A DNA stretch of 40,570 bases from Desulfosarcina sp. (GTDB lineage: Bacteria > Desulfobacterota > Desulfobacteria > Desulfobacterales > JAFDCJ01): NCBI GenBank assembly GCA_029288035.1, contig JARFPZ010000008.1, positions 1 through 40,570 of the forward strand, in the 5' to 3' direction. The notes under the pieces were generated by a model. That model did no database searches. It was not told the DNA's origin and saw only the letters and a list, made by a program, of their open reading frames with translations. The translations under genes and the position numbers were made by a program. Shown here in pieces: positions 28,260-38,296 of the stretch (positions within the stretch are counted from its first letter, which is position 1; each line of letters starts with the position of its first letter).

Positions 28260-29339
28260 TCATCGCTTTACACGAGCGTTACCGTGCCAGATGCTCCAAA
28301 TTTGCTCTTCATCCGCAGGCTGGGCGTAGTCGGTATAAAGCGTCGTGGCCAGAGCACCGCTGGCCCAACCGAACTGAATCCATTTTTCCGGGTCCCAGTC
28401 TTTCAGAATGGCGTAGAGCAAACCGCCGACAAAACCGTCTCCGCCACCGATACGATCGAGTACGGTAATTTCCCGGGGTTCGACGACATGCCATTGATCA
28501 CCGACGGACATGATGGCGCCCCACAAGTGGCAATTGGTGCTTACTACCTGGCGAAGGGTTGTGGCAAAAACACCGGCATTTGGAAAGGCTTGTTTAACGC
28601 GGTCAATCATCCCCTTAAACCGATCAATTTTGTTGGCGAGGTCGTCACCACCCGCTTCCGGACCCTCGATCCCCAGGCATAGCTGGAAATCCTCCTCGTT
28701 TCCGACCAGGATATCGGATAGGCTCGCAATTTCGCTAAACAGATCGCGGAGTTCCTGCTCGCGGTTTTTCCAAAACGTGGCGCGGTAGTTGAGATCAAAG
28801 GAGATTCGGGTTCCGTATTGCTTGGCTGTTCGGGCAAGCTGCAGGCAGAATGTGCCCGTCTCGGGCGATAGTGCGCCCACCAAGCCGGTCAAGTGTACGA
28901 TCTTGACACCTTGCTGTCCGAAAATATGGTCGAGGTCGAAGTCCTTCACGTTCAGCGTCCGGCCGACCTCACCGGCACGATCGTTGTAGACGCGCGGGCC
29001 ACGTGAACCGTAACCGCTGTCGGCCACATTGATCTGGTGACGATACCCCCAGGGACCGCCCTGGTCGATTTCTTTGCCCTCGTAATCCATGTGACGGCTC
29101 GCCAAATTGTCTTTGATAAACTGCGCAAACGGATTATCTTTGACAAAGCTTGTCAGCACTTTGACCGGCAGACCCAGATAGGAAGACACACTGGCCACGT
29201 TGGTCTCGGCGCTGGTAGCCTTCAAGGTGAAGGTATCACTGCAATGCACGGGCTGGCCACCTAAAGGCGTCAGGCGCACACCCATGCTGGTGGGCACTAG
29301 TAAGGCATAATCACAACTTTCTCTCAATTCGATTTGCAT
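28260..29339 (-). CDS. PfkB-family sugar or sugar-acid kinase
   Basis: TLKATSAETNVASVSSYLGLPVKVLTSFVKDNPFAQFIKDNL and C-terminal DRIGGGDGFVGGLLYAIL. Start chosen at MQIELRES after AAAGGATG; the ORF extends to 29378. Confidence 0.87.
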   Translation of the reverse strand: MQIELRESCDYALLVPTSMGVRLTPLGGQPVHCSDTFTLKATSAETNVASVSSYLGLPVKVLTSFVKDNPFAQFIKDNLASRHMDYEGKEIDQGGPWGYRHQINVADSGYGSRGPRVYNDRAGEVGRTLNVKDFDLDHIFGQQGVKIVHLTGLVGALSPETGTFCLQLARTAKQYGTRISFDLNYRATFWKNREQELRDLFSEIASLSDILVGNEEDFQLCLGIEGPEAGGDDLANKIDRFKGMIDRVKQAFPNAGVFATTLRQVVSTNCHLWGAIMSVGDQWHVVEPREITVLDRIGGGDGFVGGLLYAILKDWDPEKWIQFGWASGALATTLYTDYAQPADEEQIWSIWHGNARVKR

Positions 29340-29602
29340 TGAAAACATCCTTTCCGTTTGGATTGCCTCCAAGGGCAACGCTGGTATGCATTTTTGTTTA
29401 TGGTTTTGTTCGGAACCGCCAATCTGTCTGCCACCAAGTCCTGGAAGCTCACTTTAGTTCCTATTTATTGAAATCACATCATGTTTGCGCCTGATTTTTC
29501 CCATAGCCAGATTAATATTTTAGCCTCCGGCTCGGAGATCCTGCGGCTCGGAGAGAAATGCTATCGACTTATATTGAAAAGACAGAGCGAAGCGATACAA
29601 CA

Positions 29603-29635
29603 AATCTTCAATCTTCAATCGTCAATATTCAATTC
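29603..29635. repeat. short degenerate tandem repeat (CAATCTT/CAATATT units)
   Basis: CAAATCTTCAATCTTCAATCGTCAATATTCAATTC. Confidence 0.6.
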
Positions 29636-29709
29636 CAGCTTGTCCGGTTTGGGCAAGATGATATCTAAGCTTGTTTTATCCCACCTAAGCGGTTTATCCA
29701 TGCCGAGGC

Positions 29710-31161
<1,452 letters not shown>

Positions 31162-31191
31162 GCAACCTCCTTACTTATACCTAAAATTATC

Positions 31192-31229
31192 GGTTCCAGG
31201 TTCAGGGTTCAAGGTTCAAAGGTTCAAAC
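31192..31229. repeat. GGTTCA(R)-type short repeat
   Basis: GGTTCCAGGTTCAGGGTTCAAGGTTCAAAGGTTCAAAC. Confidence 0.7.
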
Positions 31230-31350
31230 TGTTTGAAACTGCATAATATATTGATCAAGATCCGGAATACCCAAATTTACCCATTGGGTGAATAGGCGCT
31301 CCTAACTCTTGACGGTTAAATCCCTTTGATATGAGTTCGTTGGGAGTTTT

Positions 31351-31380
31351 TCAACCCTGAACTTTGAACCGCTCAACCTT
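31351..31380. repeat. inverted counterpart of the GGTTCA repeat
   Basis: TCAACCCTGAACTTTGAACCGCTCAACCTT. Confidence 0.65.
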
Positions 31381-31464
31381 GGTGTTACCATACATTTTTA
31401 GACTATATTTCTCCCATAAGATCTTATTTTTATGCATGCCTGAGTTGATGTGATAAAGCTCATA

Positions 31465-32751
31465 TTAAGTCTGGTGACTATATGTGTCAATTCCCAGACG
31501 GTATAATGTCTCCCCGGCATTATCCACGAACAATATTCCCTGGTCTTCCTTATCTCTATATCGGGAGAGATCGATATCATCCGGATTCATGTAACCCAGA
31601 TTGACACGTTCACATTTTTCTCTGGGGATGCCGGTGGCCAGAATGACGTTAACGTCCGGTTTTTCAAGACCGTTTTCAAAGGTCCCGCTGCCCCGGACGT
31701 GAGTGGAATGGGCCAGGACGCCGCGGGGGATGTCTTTGAAGCGGTCCATGTCGGTCAAAAAGTAATCCCGGACGTGATAGCCGATTCTTTCTATGTATTC
31801 CCCCCAAGTGGTCGAGATCTCTTTAATATGGGGGGCATAGATAATCAGGTCTCCTCCTTGGGTGACCGCTTGTTCCAGCTTGTACATCACCTTGCCGGCG
31901 GTCCAGATTTCATCATACCGATGCGGACACCGTCCCAAAACAGTTTGATACGGCGCCTTTTTGGTGACAATGTGCATTTTAGCGGACAGATCGGCCGCTT
32001 GTGACCAGGCACTTCGATAGTCTCCAACATAAAAGCCGCTTAAACCGCCCGTATGGTTGACGACCATGGCTGCGCAATGAACCGGTGTCTCTATTTTTTC
32101 CATGGCCTTATCAATCATTTGTCGCACCGGCGTGTCTTTGCAGCCGATGATGTTTCGACAGGTGATGATGGCAGCGAGCCAGTGGAAGAAATGCAGGAAT
32201 TCTCCACCGGAAATGCCGGGAAAGAGATATTTGGCGCCGCCGGAAAATCCAACCACCTCATGGGGAAATACCGGACCCAAGATAAACACCAAGTCATAGT
32301 CAAAGACCGCTTTATTGATGTCGATGGACACCGTTTCACTTAAACGTCCGCCGGACACCGCTTCCACTTCGTCCCGGGTAATTTGCCCCACCTGGATTAA
32401 CGTTTCAGGCAAGTCCCATCTATGATTCAAGAATCGGGAGTCGGCGTATTTTTCCCGTTGGTCTTCTCGGCTAAGGCCATATAATTTTAGTATATTTTCT
32501 TCTGAAAGCGTCTGATGAGTGCCCAAGGCCACCATAAAATCCAGCTTTGACGCTCGGCAGCCGATCGTTTCCCTTACGGACTGCACCATCATCGGCAAGG
32601 GACAGGTCCTGGTGGTATCCGGGGTCAGGACCAGCACCCGCTTGTTCTCAAACAATTCTCTGGGCGTGTCCGCCTCGATAATGGATTTAACCGCCTCTGC
32701 AGAGATTGTTACATCGTGATTTTTTGTTGCCATCGTCATTTTGGTTTCCAT
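31465..32751 (-). CDS. LarA-family (DUF2088) nickel-dependent 2-hydroxyacid racemase/epimerase homologue
   Basis: LTPDTTRTCPLP, VALGTHQTLSEENILKLYG, FPHEVVGFSGGAKYLFPGISGGEFLHFFHW: conserved LarA Asp/Arg, His, His, Lys, His positions with matching spacing. True start may be a few codons inside. Confidence 0.9.
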   Translation of the reverse strand: METKMTMATKNHDVTISAEAVKSIIEADTPRELFENKRVLVLTPDTTRTCPLPMMVQSVRETIGCRASKLDFMVALGTHQTLSEENILKLYGLSREDQREKYADSRFLNHRWDLPETLIQVGQITRDEVEAVSGGRLSETVSIDINKAVFDYDLVFILGPVFPHEVVGFSGGAKYLFPGISGGEFLHFFHWLAAIITCRNIIGCKDTPVRQMIDKAMEKIETPVHCAAMVVNHTGGLSGFYVGDYRSAWSQAADLSAKMHIVTKKAPYQTVLGRCPHRYDEIWTAGKVMYKLEQAVTQGGDLIIYAPHIKEISTTWGEYIERIGYHVRDYFLTDMDRFKDIPRGVLAHSTHVRGSGTFENGLEKPDVNVILATGIPREKCERVNLGYMNPDDIDLSRYRDKEDQGILFVDNAGETLYRLGIDTYSHQT

Positions 32752-32877
32752 AAATCTCTCCTGGGTTTAATTCTTCGCAGCTTGCTGCGATAAAAGTGAG
32801 TTAAAGTTTAAAAACATGATACTTCGCGTTTGCCGCGGAGAGATTTCGTTTGCCAGAAAGATTGATATTCCCACCGA

Positions 32878-33027
32878 TTATGACTCAGTTGAGCACCCGC
32901 TATCCCGCTCACTTCGTGTGAAATTCAAATAAGCCGCCTGAGCTTCTTCGGCCGCTATGCGTTTGACTTTATAGCCCATATCTTTAAGAGCCTCATGGAA
33001 TCGGGGATCAATGTCATTCGCTTTACT
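32878..33027 (-). pseudogene. orphan C-terminal-like coding remnant
   Basis: Minus-strand open frame SKANDIDPRFHEALKDMGYKVKRIAAEEAQAAYLNFTRSERDSGCSTES* with protein-like composition, preceded in frame by a stop and adjacent to a palindromic repeat. Confidence 0.35.
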
Positions 33028-33042
33028 TTACATCAATTTCTC

Positions 33043-33120
33043 GTGGGAGCGGCTTCCAGCCGCGAAAAAAAATCGTTCTATAGCCATAATTGCATAATCG
33101 CGGCTGGAAGCCGCTCCCAC
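33043..33120. repeat. REPIN-like element: two inverted REP-type palindromes
   Basis: GTGGGAGCGGCTTCCAGCCGCGA (33043-33065) and exact reverse complement TCGCGGCTGGAAGCCGCTCCCAC (33098-33120), 32-nt spacer; each arm contains the hairpin GCGGCT-tcc-AGCCGC. Confidence 0.85.
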
Positions 33121-33215
33121 AATCTAAATCACTTAAATTGGTATATTTGAACTTTTTAAGGTTCCAGTTAGGTTTCTTTCCCGATCAGACCGGACGCTCG
33201 CAGACAAGGCGGCGC

Positions 33216-34043
33216 CTATATATTAAAAGCCAGATATCCCCCATCCACGGGTATGGACACCCCGGTAACAAAACCGGAGGCTTTGGCGCTGGCTAGATAC
33301 AGGGTGGCGCCGGCCAGTTCCTGGGGTTCACCAAAACGCTTGAAAGGGGTGTGGGCAATGACGGCTTTGCCGCGGTCGGTGTATTCACCCGTTTTTTGGT
33401 CGATTAAAAGGGCGCGATTCTGCTTGCCCAGGAAAAATCCGGGGGCGATGGCGTTGACCCGAATACCGTAAGGAGCGAATTCATTGGCTGTAGCCAGGGT
33501 CAGGTTTAGCACGCCGGCCTTGGCGGCATTATATCCCCAAACACCCGATAGCGGCATGTAGGATGCCATCGAGGTCAGGTTAATAATCGAACCTTGTATT
33601 TTTTTTTCAATCCAATAGGAGGCCACGACTTTGGTGGGGACCATCAGACCGGCGGTCAGGTTCAGTTTCAGCACTTCTTCAAACTGTTCCAGATCGCTTT
33701 GGATAAATGGGGCCTTGCCCAAATTGCCGCCGACCGCGTTGATAAGGATTTCCGGCGTGGTCAGGGCCGCTTCGGTTGCCTTCAGGGCCTCTCTGACCTC
33801 GGCCTCGACTCCGGTATCCACCCGGCAACCAAAGGTGGAACCCGAAGCGCCATCGTCGCGATTCAGTTGATCGAGGGCCTGGTCAATTGACGTTTGGGTG
33901 CGGCTCCACACAGCGATCTTGGCCCCGGCCTTGAGCAAGGCCTGGGACATGTTAACACCGATCACACCGGCCCCACCGGCCACAATGGCTGTTTGGCCTT
34001 CCAGGCTGAAAAGCTCTTCCAAGTAACTCATGACGTTCTCCAA
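33216..34043 (-). CDS. SDR oxidoreductase, KduD/UxuB-like (possible D-mannonate oxidoreductase)
   Basis: LEGQTAIVAGGAGVIGVNMSQALLKAGAKIAVWSR, YNAAKAGVLNLTLATANEFAPYGIRVNAIAPGFFLGKQNRALL. Confidence 0.88.
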   Translation of the reverse strand: MENVMSYLEELFSLEGQTAIVAGGAGVIGVNMSQALLKAGAKIAVWSRTQTSIDQALDQLNRDDGASGSTFGCRVDTGVEAEVREALKATEAALTTPEILINAVGGNLGKAPFIQSDLEQFEEVLKLNLTAGLMVPTKVVASYWIEKKIQGSIINLTSMASYMPLSGVWGYNAAKAGVLNLTLATANEFAPYGIRVNAIAPGFFLGKQNRALLIDQKTGEYTDRGKAVIAHTPFKRFGEPQELAGATLYLASAKASGFVTGVSIPVDGGYLAFNI

Positions 34044-34045
34044 TT

Positions 34046-35599
34046 TTATTCAAAAGCTCTGAAGTGCTTGTCAAAATGGGCTTCGACGGTTTGCGTATAG
34101 GCTTCTTCGCGCCTGATTAATTCGTCAAAGAAGGCTTCCCTCAACTTCGGACTGTTGAGCACCGAGCCATAGGTGACATGCAGTATTTCCCGGGCGTCGA
34201 AATTTTCGAGCATTTCCGTCAGGTCGTCATCCGCGGTTACCTCAAGCCCGGGCATTTTGTCCACTAAGGCCGATACGTGATAGGTGGCTCTGTCTTGCGG
34301 ATAACACTCGATAGCAAAACGAACAATTTTGCGAAAAAGGGCCGGGTTGAATCGGGAAATGGTTCTTAAGGCTTCAAGGTAGCTGGTGCCGGCGGTTTTG
34401 AGGTGCACCAGGCCGCCGGTCAATTCGGTCGCAATGGGGTAGATGCTGAATTTATCCGATCCGGAATGAAGACTCAGCTTGTATGGCCCGAAACTACGGG
34501 CGACGGCCGCATGGCGTTTGAAAGAGTCTCGGAAGGATTCCAAATCGCCGATATAATCCACGCCTTTTTCAAAATCACCCACGTACCGAGGTGCGAGGCT
34601 GACCCATTCGACACCCAGCCGTTTTAACTCCGAGGCAATATAAATGTGCTCGGTCAAGGTGGTCTCCGATTCGGTCTCATCCACGCTGACTTCCATTTCA
34701 AAGGGTCGTTCACTCATGACCCGGGTTAGATGGCGATACATGTCCAGCGTATGGGCCACGACCCGGCCATATTTCACCGCGGCTCGAATCAGGTCCGCAC
34801 GAGAGACGTTGGCCGATATATCGTCCAAATGGTACACTCTTTCGGCCATCGCGTTTATCAAATCTTCGGGTTTGGTTTCGAGTTTCTGCCAAGGCAGGTT
34901 CTCGAACTTTTCCTTTAGCACTTCAGGGGAAGCCGTATTGGCCCCATCGTCCACGTGTTCGCCCGGATCGATGGTGATGAAGGTGTATCCGGCGGACGCA
35001 AAGGCATCGATATCGGCCGTGGTTTTCAAGTGATCGGCATCGGCACCGTATCCTTCCCGCCAGCCTTCCTGGAATACCCCCCACATGGCGTCGTCTAAGA
35101 CTTGTTGCGGTGTCCGGCCGGTACGCTCGTTTTCCCGGACGGACTGTTGAGCGAAAATCGGGGCCAGGCTGCTCTTGCGAATGGCCCTGATATGGCCCGG
35201 AGTGGCCAGGGCCAGACGGTCGCCGCATCCGGCCGATTTTTGGGTCCCTAGTAGTTGGGGCTTTAAAAAAGGAAGGGTCTCCCGCAAAAGAGCGGCATTT
35301 GCCGGCTGGGCCGGGGCCACCGTTAGATATACTTCTTTGCCCGCTATGGTAACCTTTTCCTGGTGCCCGCCAAAATCCTCTCCGGATTGAGGGTTCTCTG
35401 AAATAAGGCCTAAAAGCTTGTCCTTTTCCCGGCGTCCCAGGAAGTAGAGGGTTTTACTGGCCGCAACGATGGACCGAGGGTAGACCTTGAGGTTGGCCAC
35501 CCCTTCGAGCACATCTTTGGAAAGTTGTCCGGCCTCCTTTTCCGAAATTACAGGCCCCAGGGTTTCGGTTTTTAAACATTCAAATAGTAAATCCGTCAT
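34046..35599 (-). CDS. uxaE: tagaturonate/fructuronate epimerase family protein
   Basis: KSAGCGDRLALATPGHIRAIRKSSLAPIFAQQSVRENERTGRTPQQVLDDAMWGVFQEGWREGYGADADHLKTTADIDAFASAGYTFITIDPGEHVD, SLHSGSDKFSIYPI. Confidence 0.85.
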   Translation of the reverse strand: MTDLLFECLKTETLGPVISEKEAGQLSKDVLEGVANLKVYPRSIVAASKTLYFLGRREKDKLLGLISENPQSGEDFGGHQEKVTIAGKEVYLTVAPAQPANAALLRETLPFLKPQLLGTQKSAGCGDRLALATPGHIRAIRKSSLAPIFAQQSVRENERTGRTPQQVLDDAMWGVFQEGWREGYGADADHLKTTADIDAFASAGYTFITIDPGEHVDDGANTASPEVLKEKFENLPWQKLETKPEDLINAMAERVYHLDDISANVSRADLIRAAVKYGRVVAHTLDMYRHLTRVMSERPFEMEVSVDETESETTLTEHIYIASELKRLGVEWVSLAPRYVGDFEKGVDYIGDLESFRDSFKRHAAVARSFGPYKLSLHSGSDKFSIYPIATELTGGLVHLKTAGTSYLEALRTISRFNPALFRKIVRFAIECYPQDRATYHVSALVDKMPGLEVTADDDLTEMLENFDAREILHVTYGSVLNSPKLREAFFDELIRREEAYTQTVEAHFDKHFRAFE

Positions 35600-35679
35600 G
35601 GATGATATCCTCCCAACCCGGCGACGCCGGAATTGAAGATTTGTGGGTGTTGCTATTCGAGGCGCAGGCGCTACAACCC

Positions 35680-35704
35680 CTACGAGCCCGCTTCCAGCCC
35701 GTAG
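35680..35704. repeat. degenerate REP-like palindrome
   Basis: CTACGAGCCCGCTTCCAGCCCGTAG with CTACG/CGTAG ends and a GCTTCCAGC core shared with 33051-33059. Confidence 0.4.
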
Positions 35705-35956
35705 GCTTCATGGGCTCACAGGCCGGAGGGGAGGTTTCGCTCTGCCATTTTATAAATTTTGATTAATAATCGATTCCGCCGCTTCCAGCTCGGCTTCCGG
35801 CTCGTAGAGCTTTCAGTTTCGAGAGCCTACAGCTCAGAGAGAAAGAAGACGGACCTTATACGACTTCTTTGGCCGTTCTCGCTGCGGCCGCACCATCCGA
35901 CTAGCAAATGTCGACACCAGCTTCTACATGGCGATGAAACATATATTTAATGGGCT

Positions 35957-37195
35957 CTAATACCGTAAGCGGTTTACCTCATCATACATGGCGATAATGT
36001 TTTTCGTTGGGATTCCAGCGAGAATATTATGCACCTGAGAGAAGACAAAGCCCCCGTCCTGCATAAAAATTTCACAATTTTTCCTTACTTCATCCCTGAT
36101 TTTCTGTTCTGTGGCATAAAAGAGAGTATGTTGGGTATCCACTCCCCCGCCCCAGAATACCAGGTCTTTTCCGAACTCCCGTTTTAACTTCTCCGATTCC
36201 ATTCCCGTTGCATTTATCTGGACCGGATTGATAATATCCAGTCCCGCCTCAATGAGGTCCGGCATCAAATTTGAAATGGCGCCGCAGCTATGAAGAAAAG
36301 TATGCAGGTTTGATTTATTTTTGACATATTTAAAAATCTCTTTGTGCCGTGGAAAAAATAGCTCGCGATACATGGCAGGTGAAATCAAAGAATTGTTTTG
36401 CATGCCTAGATCGTCCCCAAAAATAATCACCTGCGCGTAGGGGGAAACGGCATCGATAAACGGCTCAAGCCTTTCAAGATGAATCTCTGTAAGTTTATCA
36501 AGCAGTTTTTCGATCATATTCTTTTCAGTTACCAACCGGATAAAAAAATCATCGTTGCGAAATATCCACTGGCTGAGCTCGAAAAATAAGCTTCCGTAAT
36601 TAGCTGTAATGGCGAAATCGGTCTGTTCATGTAACTGCTTGGCGGATTGCCGCAGTGTACTGAAAAAGTCTGGATCCCTGGCATTTTTCCAAAGTGGATC
36701 GGTACAATGGCACCACATAATTTTGTCAAGATGGGTTTGCAGGTCTTGGAAATCTTTAGGTTGCTTATTGTAAAGGGGCCAGAAGGTTTGATCAAAATAA
36801 AGCGATGCTTCAGGCATGATGGCAATCATATCATCGTCTTCATCCAGACAAACCCAATCCTTGCCCTGTTGTTCGATCCTCAACCAGGTGGGAATTTTGG
36901 CAGGAGAGCCATCCGGAAGCTCCCACTCCTTCCAATCATTGGGTTCATTCGCATAAACTCGCGCTAAGTCAATGACATCAACTTGAAAGCGCTCCAAATA
37001 CCAGTCCTCAGGTATGGCGAGCTGCTGTGGAATGTCGTATACTTTTGTCTCACTGCCTTGAATCTCCAACTCTTTTTTTAGCGTATTATACGTTATCGCA
37101 CTAATTCCTGATGAGTGCATTGAACCGCAATCAACGGGTATCTTATCGGCGGGTTGGTGATTTAGTATCGCCATCACACGTTCGCGTTTATTCAT
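35957..37195 (-). CDS. uroporphyrinogen decarboxylase (URO-D) family protein
   Basis: MNKRERVMAILNHQPADKIPVDCGS, FLHSCGAISNLMPDLIEAGLDIINPVQINATGMESEKLKREFGKDLVFWGGGVDTQHTL, GGFVFSQVHNILAGIPTKNIIAMYDEV. Confidence 0.92.
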   Translation of the reverse strand: MNKRERVMAILNHQPADKIPVDCGSMHSSGISAITYNTLKKELEIQGSETKVYDIPQQLAIPEDWYLERFQVDVIDLARVYANEPNDWKEWELPDGSPAKIPTWLRIEQQGKDWVCLDEDDDMIAIMPEASLYFDQTFWPLYNKQPKDFQDLQTHLDKIMWCHCTDPLWKNARDPDFFSTLRQSAKQLHEQTDFAITANYGSLFFELSQWIFRNDDFFIRLVTEKNMIEKLLDKLTEIHLERLEPFIDAVSPYAQVIIFGDDLGMQNNSLISPAMYRELFFPRHKEIFKYVKNKSNLHTFLHSCGAISNLMPDLIEAGLDIINPVQINATGMESEKLKREFGKDLVFWGGGVDTQHTLFYATEQKIRDEVRKNCEIFMQDGGFVFSQVHNILAGIPTKNIIAMYDEVNRLRY

Positions 37196-37318
37196 AAAGC
37201 CTATCTCCTACGATTTGGCTGATGACGATGAGCACTTTTTCAGGCAGTAATCTGTTGTTCATAACAGCACAGAACCGCATTCCATACTTATGCTTATTAT
37301 CATTTGACTCTTTCCAAA

Positions 37319-38149
37319 TTACCAGGCAATACTTTTTAAAACCTGATAATCTTTCCTCATAAGTTCTACCGGGTCCATATTTAGCTTGCCGATGGGACCG
37401 CGATCGTAGAAATTTTCCGAAATGAGCCAGCCGCTGTACCCACATTTGCGCAGTTCAGCAATGGTGTCGAAAAATCTGCTGTCCCCCTCGCCTAACAAGG
37501 CGCCGCTGGGCTCAATATCGGATTCATGGCCATCCTTGACGTGGACCTCACAGATATGGGAGATCAGCGGTTCAATCATGGCCGCGACATCCGCTTTTTC
37601 ATGTAAGTAGTAATTTTGAGTATCAAAGTAAATTTTTACATTGGGATTGCCGACTTCATCGATTACGTGAAGGAGGTTCTCCACGGACAATAGATTTTCC
37701 AGACCGAGCGTGATCTCCCCTTTTTCCAGAGCGTAATCGCTCACCCGCCGGATCACATTCAAGGCCCTCTCAAAATCTTGTTCGGTTTCAATGGCGCTGG
37801 CATTGAAACTCTGGACCATCACAATGGGGATCCCCATGGCAGCGGCGGCATCAATAGCACTGGTGATGGTTTTAAGGGCGATGGCCCGATCCGGTATGCC
37901 TTTTTTCGCCACCATGTTGTAGAAATCCAGCTCATTGCAGGCAATGGCCGTATATTGGATGCCGAATTTTCCGGCAGCTTCCAAATAAGCGTCCTGAACA
38001 CAGCGTTTGGTTTTGGGAAAATTACGGACATAGCTGCCGATGTCCAATTGTACGCCTTCAAATCCCACTTCTGCCGCAAGTTTACACCCATAGGGTCCAT
38101 CCACCGGCAACGACCATTCCGTAATTCCAAGTTTGACTTTATTATTCAT
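37319..38149 (-). CDS. xylose isomerase-like TIM-barrel sugar isomerase/epimerase
   Basis: LGLENLLSVENLLHVIDEVGNPNVKIYFDTQNYYLHEKADVAAMIEPLISHICEVHVKDGHE; C-terminal GYSGWLISENFYDR. Confidence 0.87.
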   Translation of the reverse strand: MNNKVKLGITEWSLPVDGPYGCKLAAEVGFEGVQLDIGSYVRNFPKTKRCVQDAYLEAAGKFGIQYTAIACNELDFYNMVAKKGIPDRAIALKTITSAIDAAAAMGIPIVMVQSFNASAIETEQDFERALNVIRRVSDYALEKGEITLGLENLLSVENLLHVIDEVGNPNVKIYFDTQNYYLHEKADVAAMIEPLISHICEVHVKDGHESDIEPSGALLGEGDSRFFDTIAELRKCGYSGWLISENFYDRGPIGKLNMDPVELMRKDYQVLKSIAW

Positions 38150-38296
38150 AACATTTCTCCAAATTCTGAACTACTGACGTGTCTTAAAATCTGTGCAACA
38201 CAAATGTCTGTGGTAGCGCCAACAATCCTAAAGTTCGGGCGAATCGTTCCGAATTTATATCGCCAATTCTGGATGCGGAACTGATGGGACGACCTG

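Noticed and set aside
31192-31229. Repeated GGTTCAA as tRNA T-loops
   Set aside because: Tandem simple repeat, no cloverleaf possible.
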